A stretch of DNA of 64,000 nucleotides from Bacillaceae bacterium S4-13-56 (GTDB lineage Bacteria > Bacillota > Bacilli > Bacillales > JAWJLM01): positions 45,154 through 109,153 of the forward strand of contig JAWJLM010000008.1 of the NCBI GenBank assembly GCA_040191315.1, read 5' to 3'. Every line of letters starts with the position of its first letter. Positions within the stretch are counted from its first letter, which is position 1. Of the stretch, positions 51,508-59,649 are shown piece after piece. A program made the translations under genes and the position numbers. Below the pieces are notes generated by a model that searched no databases, was not told the DNA's origin, and worked only from the letters and a program-made list of their open reading frames with translations.

Positions 51508-52276
51508 AGCTAGGTTTATTCATTTCTTCTTCCCACTCTTTTTCTTTCGCTTTCTTTCGTTTATATACCCTACTGGAAAGCAGAATACTCACTTCATAAA
51601 GAATAAACAAAGGTATAGCTATTACGATTTGAAGAAAAAAATCCGGAGGTGATATCATAGCACCAACAATTACTAATATCAGATAAGCATACTTACGAAA
51701 CTTTCTTAGTTTAAATGGATCTACTATGCCTAGGCTTGTCAAAAACATCATAACAATTGGTATTTCGAAAAGAATTGCTATAGGTAAAGTTACTCCTAGT
51801 AAAAAGCGAAAGTATTTTTCTGCAGTAAACATGGTTTGAAACATTTCATCACCTAAGGACATTAGGAAATTTAGAATTAAATCATGAACTACAAAAAATC
51901 CGAAGGATAGCCCACCTAAAAACAGGAGAAAAACAGCAGGAATATAATTTAATGTAGCTTTACGTTCCTTCTTTGTTAATGCAGGCCGGACATACAGCCA
52001 AACTTGTAGGAGTAAAAATGGCAAGGTTCCTGCAAGAGCAACGACACTAGCGAGCATGAAATAGGTCCATATAATCTCTCCAGGTCCAATAACGGTTAAT
52101 TGAAATTCTAAATTTCGTATAAAAAAATTATAAATATCGGTAACGAAAACAAATCCAAGTACTAAAAAAATCAGGAAGACAACCGCTGTCCATATCAAAC
52201 GATTTCGTAATTCGTCCAAATGGTCTAATAAATTCATTTCTTTATCTTGATATGTACTATCCTGCTCCTTAGACAA
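51506..52276 (-). CDS. tatC: Twin-arginine translocase subunit TatC
   Basis: A 256-residue, six-helix Tat receptor that recognises RR signal peptides. HLDELRNRLIWTAVV, then YVRPALTKKERKA and the ending helices are typical. A TTG at 52276 with GGAGGG 7 bases upstream is the best start; the ATG 11 codons earlier has none. It sits next to the hydrogenase operon, whose HyaA needs Tat, and near the FDH operon, whose FdhA also does. Confidence 0.94.
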   Translation of the reverse strand: MSKEQDSTYQDKEMNLLDHLDELRNRLIWTAVVFLIFLVLGFVFVTDIYNFFIRNLEFQLTVIGPGEIIWTYFMLASVVALAGTLPFLLLQVWLYVRPALTKKERKATLNYIPAVFLLFLGGLSFGFFVVHDLILNFLMSLGDEMFQTMFTAEKYFRFLLGVTLPIAILFEIPIVMMFLTSLGIVDPFKLRKFRKYAYLILVIVGAMISPPDFFLQIVIAIPLFILYEVSILLSSRVYKRKKAKEKEWEEEMNKPS

Positions 52277-52317
52277 CGTACTTCCCTCCAATGATAGAAC
52301 ATGTGACATAAATTTAT

Positions 52318-52638
52318 TATTAGAAAAACTTGGTCTATCGTCAAGTACTAATGGCGAAATACTTAGTTTTACTTATACAATCGACCGACTAAAGTTATAA
52401 AGTGAAACTTCAATCAGTGGCCGTTCCTCATTGATTGTTAGCAAACAAGGGTATGACCTAAAGGCCCTTGAACCAATCAGACATTTACGGGTAGCCAACC
52501 ATGTAGTAAGCTTCACCAACAAGGATGAAAAATTTAATGTTTTATTTTCATGGGAACTTATCCCCCATCTACTCTTTTCGTTTCACTTAAGACTTGTGGT
52601 GGGGGTATTACTGCCCCTTCATGCGGGATACATTCTGA
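52318..52638 (-). repeat. Family C (C3) and family B (B3) repeats in tandem
   Basis: 52318-52396 shares AATGGCGAAA, CAATCGACCGACTAAA with family C (compare the end of 15150-15300). 52397-52638 is the longest B copy: CTTCAATCAGTGGCCGTTCC, TATGACCTAAAGGCCCTTGA, GACATTTACGGG, TTATCCCCCATCTACTCTTT, CCTTCATGCGGGATA. It lies between tatC and tatA. No coding frame is credible here. Confidence 0.7.
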
Positions 52639-52651
52639 TATTGCAAGTAAA

Positions 52652-52682
52652 GAAGATGTAAGGACGATTTCCTTACATCTTC
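52652..52682 (-). terminator. Terminator of the tatA pair
   Basis: A perfect 13-bp stem (GAAGATGTAAGGA with its complement) and a 5-base loop, just after the stop of the second tatA. On the minus strand TTTACTTGC follows, so it is T-poor. Confidence 0.75.
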
Positions 52683-52696
52683 CTCATTTTTCACTT

Positions 52697-52909
52697 TTAA
52701 ACTTTTTGAGGATTTTGAGTATCCTCTTCCGTTACTTTCTTTTGATCTTTTTCAAAATCCTCAGCTACGATTCCTGTGGTTGCTCTCTTAAATTCTCTCA
52801 GTGAGCTCCCAACAGCTTTCCCAACCTCTGGAAGTCTCGAAGGACCAAAAACTATTAAAGCAACAACAAAGATTAAAATCATGCCAGGTGCACCAATATT
52901 TGACAACAT
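52697..52909 (-). CDS. tatA: Twin-arginine translocase subunit TatA (copy 1)
   Basis: A 70-residue TatA: one N-terminal helix ([18 protein letters not shown]), the FGPxxLPE hinge, and an amphipathic helix ([17 protein letters not shown]), then an acidic tail. Second of two tandem tatA genes, 30 bases apart. Confidence 0.93.
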   Translation of the reverse strand: MLSNIGAPGMILIFVVALIVFGPSRLPEVGKAVGSSLREFKRATTGIVAEDFEKDQKKVTEEDTQNPQKV

Positions 52910-52939
52910 GATTCATCACCCCATTAACCGTCGATATGA

Positions 52940-53149
52940 TTAGCTTTTCGGCTGATCACTATTAACTATTTCTTTAACATCTTTCACTTCATCAGTAACA
53001 TCACTAGTTAGTTCTCTAGCAGAATTTTTAAATTCTTTTAAAGTTTGACCAGTTGCTCTACCTATTTCAGGAAGCTTCTTTGGACCAAAGACTATTAAAG
53101 CAATTACCAAAATTAAGATTAACCCAGGAATTCCAATGTTAGATAACAT
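52940..53149 (-). CDS. tatA: Twin-arginine translocase subunit TatA (copy 2)
   Basis: A 69-residue paralogue of the next gene: [20 protein letters not shown], then [20 protein letters not shown]. The tail differs between copies. Two TatA with one TatC suggests separate pores or dosage for the redox enzymes. AAAGGTGGTG precedes the ATG. Confidence 0.93.
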   Translation of the reverse strand: MLSNIGIPGLILILVIALIVFGPKKLPEIGRATGQTLKEFKNSARELTSDVTDEVKDVKEIVNSDQPKS

Positions 53150-53403
53150 TTTTATTCACCACCTTTAAATCTTTCTAGCTTAACTCCTATTATAACTGTT
53201 TTAAAATCTTTTTGGAGCTTTTACGAAAATCTACATATATTCGTCATAATTTAGAAAAACAAAGTAAAAACTTCCCCACTGATGGTTAGCTCCCAAGGGT
53301 ATGATCTATTGGCCCTTGAACCAATCGGACATTTATTGGCAGTTTATCCCACACCTACTCTTCTCTTTTCACTTAAAATTTGAGGTTGGGTATCACTGCC
53401 CGT
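53150..53403 (-). repeat. Family B repeat (B4) upstream of tatA
   Basis: No gene is seen in this stretch. About 53272-53415 matches B3 (CCAAGGGTATGATCTATTGGC, CCTTGAACCAATCGGACATTT, CACACCTACTCTTCTC, GCCCGTTCATGTGGATAAA); its end overlaps the last codons of the MoeA-PBP gene. The promoter of the tatA genes lies at 53150-53260. Confidence 0.65.
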
Positions 53404-55326
53404 TCATGTGGATAAATAAAACGGTTCCTCTAAGCTTAACCGGTATCCCCCAAGTTCATCCAACTGCTTTTTAAATTGAGGAGACCTTATGGCTGATAAT
53501 AGCATTTTTCCTCTTTCTGAATCAAATATAGATTTCGTCATTATAATATCATAATTTTCTTCTGCAACGGGAAGAAATTCTATGTCCATAATTTTGCTGG
53601 CTGAATAAACTCCCAAACCAACTGTATTTGCACTCTCCTTAACTTCTGCTGCAACACTTAAATGGGAGAACATTTCTCTATCATAGCCATTTATAGAATC
53701 AGGACTTACATTTTGGTCCTTTAAAAGGGAATCAAAAAGCAATCGAGTACCTGCTCCTTTTTGACGATTAATAAAAGCAAACCTACCATCTAAAAGATCC
53801 TCTAGCCCTCGAAATTCTTCTTTCCTTTCCTTTGTCACATACCACCCTTGCATACGACGTAAAAAAGGAATATAGACTAATTCTTGACCCTTTAAAAACC
53901 TTTCAATAAAAGGAATATTATAAGCACCTGTTTTTTCATCTAATAAATGAGCAGTGACGACTTCTGCTTCCCCTTTTTTTAACGCGATAATTCCTGCCAT
54001 GCTTCCAACATGTGAGGACTGAAGTTGATAAGGAGGTGATTCCATTTTTAATACTGCTGATAGTAAGTCTAAAGATGGGTCATGACTTCCTATAATAGAA
54101 ATAGAAGAGTTAATCTTTTCAATGGATTGAAGAAGTTCAATTTCAACTTCTTCTCCCTGCTCTATTCCTAAACTTGTGGAAGGTACAACAAGAAGCCCGT
54201 CCGCTTGCACTAATGACATCGTTACACCTGCTGCTCTAGTTAAAGGATTTGCTATATACTCACCATTTACCAGGGAAATAGAAACCCTTACAAAGTCTTC
54301 TGCACCCATAGTGGATACAATTCTTCTTCCCATTTTCACTTTTAAGGTATCTCTCTTAGGGAGTGGTAAATGAAAGTAATCATAAAGCAAAGGTTTTACA
54401 AACCATTCCATAGCCAGATAAGCACTAATAGGATACCCAGGCAACCCAATGACAAACGTCTCATTGATTTTCCCCAAAATTACCGGTTTACCTGGCCGAG
54501 TAGCTACACCATGGGTATAGACTACTCCTAATTCTGCTATGACATGAACAGTGTAGTCCTTAGATCCAGCTGATGACCCTGCGTTTATAATAACAATATC
54601 AGAATGCATCGTTGCTTCTAATAAGGCTTTTTTAATGGATTCAGGATCATCTTTGGTTATCGGACTATTTTTAGGGATTCCTCCCCACTCCTTCACATAC
54701 CCAGCAAAAACCTTACTATTAAATTCAGTAATTTTTCCTGGTTGCAAGGATGGATTTCGTTCCACCAATTCACTTCCTGTAGGAATAATGCTCACTATTG
54801 GTATTTTCAAAACCTCTATTTCTTCCTTACCAGCTGCATACAAGGCTCCAATATCCACAGGACGTATTTGGTGATGCATGGGAAGAATAACTGAGCCACT
54901 CATGATGTCTTCCCCAATTGGTCGAATATGCTGCCAAGGGGTAGCTGGCTCAATAATTTCTAGCACTCCTTCATTAACTTCGTTGACATGTTCAATCATA
55001 ATAACTGAATCAAAAGGAGAAGGAATTTTGTGACCTGTATCTACATAAACAAAATCTTTACCTTCAGTTAATTGAATTGGATTTTTTTCATGAGCTTCAT
55101 AAGTTGTCTCCGCAATAACCGCAATCCCATCCATTGCCGATGCATGATAATGAGGAACAGACTGGGATGCGAATATCGGCTTTGCAGTTACTCTGTGCAA
55201 TGCTTGTTCAACAGGGATAAACTCGGTTCTCTCCAACATATGATTATGTTCCATCCATTCAGACAGAGCCTGGTTTCTTGGCTTGTCTTCCAAATAAATG
55301 GTACGTTTGAAGTTTTTCTCTCCCAC
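53404..55326 (-). CDS. MoeA-like molybdenum transferase fused to a periplasmic-binding-like domain
   Basis: A 640-residue fusion. About 1-400 is MoeA, which inserts molybdate into molybdopterin (SAMDGIAVIA, then INAGSSAGSKDYTVHVI and LGKINETFVIGLPGYPISAY). About 410-640 is a solute-binding-like (PBP) domain with AGIIALKKGEAEVVTAHLLD, then FAFINRQKGAGTRLLF and SESANTVGLGVYSA. Such fusions may sense or hold molybdate or tungstate. The GTG at 55326, 6 bases after AGAGGTG, is the preferred start. Last gene of the FDH operon. Confidence 0.88.
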   Translation of the reverse strand: MGEKNFKRTIYLEDKPRNQALSEWMEHNHMLERTEFIPVEQALHRVTAKPIFASQSVPHYHASAMDGIAVIAETTYEAHEKNPIQLTEGKDFVYVDTGHKIPSPFDSVIMIEHVNEVNEGVLEIIEPATPWQHIRPIGEDIMSGSVILPMHHQIRPVDIGALYAAGKEEIEVLKIPIVSIIPTGSELVERNPSLQPGKITEFNSKVFAGYVKEWGGIPKNSPITKDDPESIKKALLEATMHSDIVIINAGSSAGSKDYTVHVIAELGVVYTHGVATRPGKPVILGKINETFVIGLPGYPISAYLAMEWFVKPLLYDYFHLPLPKRDTLKVKMGRRIVSTMGAEDFVRVSISLVNGEYIANPLTRAAGVTMSLVQADGLLVVPSTSLGIEQGEEVEIELLQSIEKINSSISIIGSHDPSLDLLSAVLKMESPPYQLQSSHVGSMAGIIALKKGEAEVVTAHLLDEKTGAYNIPFIERFLKGQELVYIPFLRRMQGWYVTKERKEEFRGLEDLLDGRFAFINRQKGAGTRLLFDSLLKDQNVSPDSINGYDREMFSHLSVAAEVKESANTVGLGVYSASKIMDIEFLPVAEENYDIIMTKSIFDSERGKMLLSAIRSPQFKKQLDELGGYRLSLEEPFYLST

Positions 55327-55341
55327 CCATTTCACCTCTTT

Positions 55342-56568
55342 TTAAAATAAATAGACAGGAACAAGATTTCCTTTTTCATATCCTTCTCTTTCGCTGGAAA
55401 TCTCTAATATTCCATTACTTTCTAATAGAGTAGAAATCAACCCGGATTTGCCTAAGATCGGTTCCGCATAAAGTTGCTGATTTTTTTCAAATAATTTTAC
55501 TCGAATATAATCAGTTCGACCAGGGGTTGAAGAAAGGTTTTTAGTAAGAATGGCATTTGATTTTTTGGCATAGACCACTTCTTCTCCTCTTAATCGATAG
55601 ATGACTTCTTTTCCAAATAAAAAGAAAATGATAAAAGCAGAAGCTGGATGTCCTGGAAGTCCCAAGATCGGTTTTTCCTGTGCCAAAGAAAATATGGTTG
55701 GTTTTCCAGGCTTAATGGAAATTCCATGAAACTGAAGGCCCGGCTCTCCTAACGATTCCATTACTTCTACAGTGTAGTCCTTCGTTCCAACGGAGCTTCC
55801 ACCAGATAATAATAAGAAATCAACCTCTTGTAACATCTCTTTTGCTTTATTTTGCAACTCTTCAAATGAGTCAGAAATTATTCCGCCATAAACAAATTCT
55901 GCATTCCATTTTTTTACCCATTGACCCACTATAAGAGCATTCATATCACGAACTTTTCCTAATGGAAGTTCTTTCGTAGTATAAGGAACAATTTCATTTC
56001 CTGTTGAAAAATAACCAATTTTGACAGGTTGATAGACACTAATTTCATAGATTCCTAATCCACCAAGAGCCGCTAAATGTTGAGGACCTAACTCTGTTCC
56101 TTTGGACAACACAAGTTGATTTTGATCAATATCTTCGCCAGCAAAAATTACATTTTCCCTTGGTGCAACCTGACGATAAATATTTAAAAGATCGTCTATT
56201 TCCTCACAATGCTCGATCATTACCATACTGTCGCTTCCCTCGGGAAGCATTCCACCAGTAGGAACATACATAGCTTCTCCAAATTGGATTGGTTTGCTTG
56301 CTTCCACGCCCATTTCGACTTTTCCCACATTTGTTAAAAAAGCTGGCATCGATTCTGACGCGCCAAACGTATCCTTCGCTTTTACAGCATAACCATCAAC
56401 TGATGACCTTTTAAAAGCAGGAACTTGTTCATGAGAGAATATGTCTTCAGCTAAAATCTTGCCTACCGCTTCCTCAATGGGGATAGTTTCAACTTTATTT
56501 AGAGTTGGAACCTTTTCCTTAATTAATTGTTTAGCTTCCTCAACAGATACTACATTAAAAAATTTCAT
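55342..56568 (-). CDS. moeA: Molybdopterin molybdenum transferase MoeA
   Basis: A 408-residue Mo-insertase. SSVDGYAVKA, GEDIDQNQLVL, STGNEIVPY, LLSGGSSVGTKDYTVEVM and GLPGHPASAFIIF mark the family. A second MoeA (fused to a PBP domain) is 7 bases downstream, so the two may serve different steps or metals. Its start lies 8 bases after the mobA stop. Confidence 0.93.
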   Translation of the reverse strand: MKFFNVVSVEEAKQLIKEKVPTLNKVETIPIEEAVGKILAEDIFSHEQVPAFKRSSVDGYAVKAKDTFGASESMPAFLTNVGKVEMGVEASKPIQFGEAMYVPTGGMLPEGSDSMVMIEHCEEIDDLLNIYRQVAPRENVIFAGEDIDQNQLVLSKGTELGPQHLAALGGLGIYEISVYQPVKIGYFSTGNEIVPYTTKELPLGKVRDMNALIVGQWVKKWNAEFVYGGIISDSFEELQNKAKEMLQEVDFLLLSGGSSVGTKDYTVEVMESLGEPGLQFHGISIKPGKPTIFSLAQEKPILGLPGHPASAFIIFFLFGKEVIYRLRGEEVVYAKKSNAILTKNLSSTPGRTDYIRVKLFEKNQQLYAEPILGKSGLISTLLESNGILEISSEREGYEKGNLVPVYLF

Positions 56569-56576
56569 CCTATCAC

Positions 56577-57164
56577 CTAATTTTTTGTAATCATTCTTTT
56601 TGCATTCTCATATTCTTCAGGATGGTTCATATTAAAGAAATGTTTTTGAACCACGGAATCTTCCACTTGAAAACTAGTTTTATATTTCACACTGATTTTT
56701 TGAAGCAAAGATTCCATTCGAAGTTCGTTGTTTTTGATACATTCTTTAACAACAGAGAGCACCGATCGATGATAAACTCCCATCAAGGGATGCTTTCTTC
56801 CTTCCACCTTCGGGACCACCGCATCACACGAGACTGCTTCATCTATGAGTTCACCAATAATCTTACGGGAGATTAGAGGCATATCACATGCTATAATTAC
56901 ATACCATTCACTTTCAACATTCTCCATCACGCTTTCTAGTCCTGCCAAAGGACCTTTCCCTGGATGGATATCTTGATATACTGGAATTTGCAAAAAAGAG
57001 TAACTTTCTATTTCATTACTAATTATAACACTAGATTCAACAACTGTGGAAACTTCATCCAAAATGTGTCCAATGGCTTGCTTCCCATTTAAAGGTAAAA
57101 GAGCCTTGTTTGTTCCCATCCTCCTAGATTGTCCACCGGCTAGAATGACTCCACAAAATTTCAT
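56577..57164 (-). CDS. mobA: Molybdenum cofactor guanylyltransferase MobA
   Basis: A 195-residue nucleotidyltransferase that joins GMP to molybdopterin, giving the bis-MGD form used by formate dehydrogenase. MKFCGVILAGGQSRRMGTNK is the nucleotide loop, and YVIIACDMPLISR the metal Asp. The Met at 57164 fits this start and has AAAGGA upstream. Between fdhE and moeA in the FDH operon. Confidence 0.93.
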   Translation of the reverse strand: MKFCGVILAGGQSRRMGTNKALLPLNGKQAIGHILDEVSTVVESSVIISNEIESYSFLQIPVYQDIHPGKGPLAGLESVMENVESEWYVIIACDMPLISRKIIGELIDEAVSCDAVVPKVEGRKHPLMGVYHRSVLSVVKECIKNNELRMESLLQKISVKYKTSFQVEDSVVQKHFFNMNHPEEYENAKRMITKN

Positions 57165-57177
57165 AATCTTCAATCCT

Positions 57178-57993
57178 TTAATTTTGTTTTTGAGTATCTT
57201 GTTTGATATCCCCATACCCTTTTTCTTGAGCAATATAATCAAGATGGATGGTTAGAATATCTAGTAAAGCGGGCTCTGGTTTTTGAATATAGGCACTGGT
57301 GTCTATCACTTTAATGTAACCATTGCACTCGTTACAAACTTGAATTTGAGCTTCCTTCTGTCTCTCGACTGATAAATATTTCAATTTTTGATGATCGTCA
57401 TTCCCACAATGGGAGCAGGATAATTTTTTTTCCTGCCATTTTGCATAACATCTTGGACAAACTAAAAACTTTTTGCCTTTTTGCTCAAGTTGTGCAAGGC
57501 GTACTGGTTCTCCACAACATGGACAATGTTTTGCGGTTTTTGCTACATCCTTAATCTGGGCTTCATATAATTTGGCAAGAACCCTCATAAACGGTCTTAA
57601 TGCTTGTTCTGCCATAAAATAAGGTAACCAGCTTTCAACCTTGTTTTCCTCAGCCCAAGATACGAAATAATATTCATTCATAGACAACGCTTCCTCTATC
57701 CATTGGTTAGCAAGATTGGCATCCATGATTTTTCCGAATATAGAAGCATCATTTTGCAAGGAAGGTTGACTTTTGACCATTACCCCTAATATTCCTTTAA
57801 ATGCTTCTAGATATATATTCCGATCCACATTAAAGGCAACTTGAGTGTATAAAGGTAAATGTGGTATTTTAAATGGATCTTCTACAAGAACTGTTAAATG
57901 CTCCTGATCAATTTGTTCCTCAATTCTTTTTTGAACATCTAGCAACTTTTTCTGAAGCTCTATATATTCTTCACTTACTATTTCATTTTTCAT
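57178..57993 (-). CDS. fdhE: Formate dehydrogenase accessory protein FdhE
   Basis: A 271-residue protein needed for active respiratory FDH. Four CxxC motifs are visible in the C-terminal half: CPCCGEPV, CPRCYAKW, CSHCGNDD and CNECNGY, a likely iron or zinc ribbon pair. The Met at 57993 has GGGGG upstream. It lies 140 bases after fdnI with a hairpin between. Confidence 0.92.
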   Translation of the reverse strand: MKNEIVSEEYIELQKKLLDVQKRIEEQIDQEHLTVLVEDPFKIPHLPLYTQVAFNVDRNIYLEAFKGILGVMVKSQPSLQNDASIFGKIMDANLANQWIEEALSMNEYYFVSWAEENKVESWLPYFMAEQALRPFMRVLAKLYEAQIKDVAKTAKHCPCCGEPVRLAQLEQKGKKFLVCPRCYAKWQEKKLSCSHCGNDDHQKLKYLSVERQKEAQIQVCNECNGYIKVIDTSAYIQKPEPALLDILTIHLDYIAQEKGYGDIKQDTQKQN

Positions 57994-58096
57994 AATTTTT
58001 CCCCCTAATTCCTTATAATTTTGAAACACAGATAAACAGTTGATAATGCTTATCTCTATTTCAAAAGTATTAAATATAACAATGGGTAAAAAGGAA

Positions 58097-58122
58097 GGGA
58101 AACTACCTACGGGTAGTCTCCC
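58097..58122 (-). terminator. Hairpin between fdnI and fdhE
   Basis: GGGA-A-ACTACC and GGTAGT-C-TCCC form an 11-bp stem with one mismatch and a 4-base loop, followed on the minus strand by TTCCTTTTTACCC. It could lower expression of fdhE-mobA-moeA relative to the enzyme genes. Confidence 0.65.
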
Positions 58123-58133
58123 ACACCTATTAT

Positions 58134-58832
58134 TTAAGCACCTTTTTCGGATTGCTTTTTCTTTTTCTTTTCCTCTTCCATCAATTCATCGTACCAATTT
58201 TCATGGTGTTCCTTTGCATATTCAATCGGTACATCGCCTTTAGTCATTCCACGGATTGAAATTTTGGAATTCGGATGCCCAATACTCAAATACACATGGC
58301 CAACCACTACAGCGACGGCAAGAGCAGCACTGAAACTATGAATAGGATACATAGTTTGAATTAATCCCGAGCCGAAATATTGTGGGAACCAAATGACGAT
58401 TCCTGATCCAATAAGCAAGATGGCACAAAGAATTTGAAGCAATGAATTGAATTTTTCTCCTCCATTGTAGAAATCTTGTTTTGGCATGTTTTTCACATTG
58501 CCAGTAAAGAATTCCTTAATAAAGCGAGTCATAAAACCAAAATCATTTTTACTCCAGGTAAAGCATTGCTTGATCCAATGGAAAAAGCTTTTTGGATCGG
58601 CTAACAAGATGAACACTGTTGGTAGGACAAAAAATACAGCCGCTACACGATGGACTAATCTTGCTCCTTCTGCTCCTCCAAAGATTAAGAACATCCAATC
58701 AAACCATTCAGTATACAATGGCAACGCTGAAAGATAGAGTACTATAAAGGCAGCTGCATTGAGCCAATGAGCAAAAATAACAGGTTTACTAAAACGTTTG
58801 ACCGTTTTTCCACTATATTGCTTCTTACTCAT
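58134..58832 (-). CDS. fdnI: Formate dehydrogenase cytochrome b556 (gamma) subunit
   Basis: A 232-residue membrane cytochrome b with four helices. Ligand His are seen in FAHWLNAAAF, LVHRVAAVFF and IHSFSAALAVAVVVGHVYLS. It connects the enzyme to menaquinone. The start at 58832 overlaps the fdhB stop by 8 bases and has GGAG in the right place. The C-terminus is charged (KKKKKQSEKGA). Confidence 0.93.
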   Translation of the reverse strand: MSKKQYSGKTVKRFSKPVIFAHWLNAAAFIVLYLSALPLYTEWFDWMFLIFGGAEGARLVHRVAAVFFVLPTVFILLADPKSFFHWIKQCFTWSKNDFGFMTRFIKEFFTGNVKNMPKQDFYNGGEKFNSLLQILCAILLIGSGIVIWFPQYFGSGLIQTMYPIHSFSAALAVAVVVGHVYLSIGHPNSKISIRGMTKGDVPIEYAKEHHENWYDELMEEEKKKKKQSEKGA

Positions 58833-59649
58833 TCCTCTCATCTCCTTCCACTTCTTCACCCTTATCTTTATTGAAGAAGGTGTTTCCAATGAATGCACCT
58901 ACAACTGCCATTGTAGTAACACCAAATAATGCTTTTCCAGTTGGTTGTGCATAGTCCTTCCAAACCTTAGCAGAAAGTGGTACACGTGGATCTTCTGGCA
59001 AATCATACACAGATGGCTTATCAGCTAAAAGATACACAGTGTGAGTACCATTTACTCCTTGTGGGTTATAGATATTTGCGTTTGGATAACGGTCTTTGAC
59101 CTTAGCAAGGCGCTGTTTAGCCATAGCAAGAATTTCTTCTTTACTACCATACTGAATAGCTCCTGTATGACATGCAGTTGCACATGCTGGCAGTAATCCA
59201 TTATCTAAACGGTCTGTGCAAAGTGTACACTTTTGTGCGCGTCTTTGGGTTGTTCCATTTTCTTCCTTATATTCATTTAATTGAATAACGCCAAACGGGC
59301 AATTTTGTACGCAATATCCACAGCCAATACAAGCGTCATAGTCTACTACAACAGATCCATGGTCCGTATAAGAGATTGCATTTTCCGGGCAAACCTTTTC
59401 ACACGCAGCATCTGTACAATGCATACAAGAGGAGTGCCTAAAAAGCCAATCTAAAGTGCCATTAGAATTTTCTTGTTCTTTAAAAGTAAGAACATTCCAA
59501 GTGTTCGCCGTTAAATGCTCGTGAGACTGGTAACTTCCTGAGAATTCTTCTCTTTCAGCAGGTAGGTCATTCCAGTTTTTACAAGCCACCATACAAGCAC
59601 GGCATCCATCACACAGTGTCACATCAACAAATTTAATTGTATCAGCCAT
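58825..59649 (-). CDS. fdnH: Formate dehydrogenase iron-sulfur (beta) subunit
   Basis: A 274-residue ferredoxin-like subunit. Four sets of Cys (CDGCRACMVACK, CMHCTDAACEKVCP, CIGCGYCVQNCP, CTLCTDRLDNGLLPACATAC) give four [4Fe-4S] clusters. A C-terminal hydrophobic segment (ALFGVTTMAVVGAFIGNTFF) anchors it to the membrane. No Tat signal: it travels with FdnG. It directly follows the catalytic subunit (last base shared). Confidence 0.95.
   Translation of the reverse strand: MADTIKFVDVTLCDGCRACMVACKNWNDLPAEREEFSGSYQSHEHLTANTWNVLTFKEQENSNGTLDWLFRHSSCMHCTDAACEKVCPENAISYTDHGSVVVDYDACIGCGYCVQNCPFGVIQLNEYKEENGTTQRRAQKCTLCTDRLDNGLLPACATACHTGAIQYGSKEEILAMAKQRLAKVKDRYPNANIYNPQGVNGTHTVYLLADKPSVYDLPEDPRVPLSAKVWKDYAQPTGKALFGVTTMAVVGAFIGNTFFNKDKGEEVEGDERNE

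Noticed and set aside
52431..52661. A 76-codon plus-strand frame in the tatC-tatA gap
   Set aside because: It lies wholly inside the family B repeat, whose other copies do not keep this frame.
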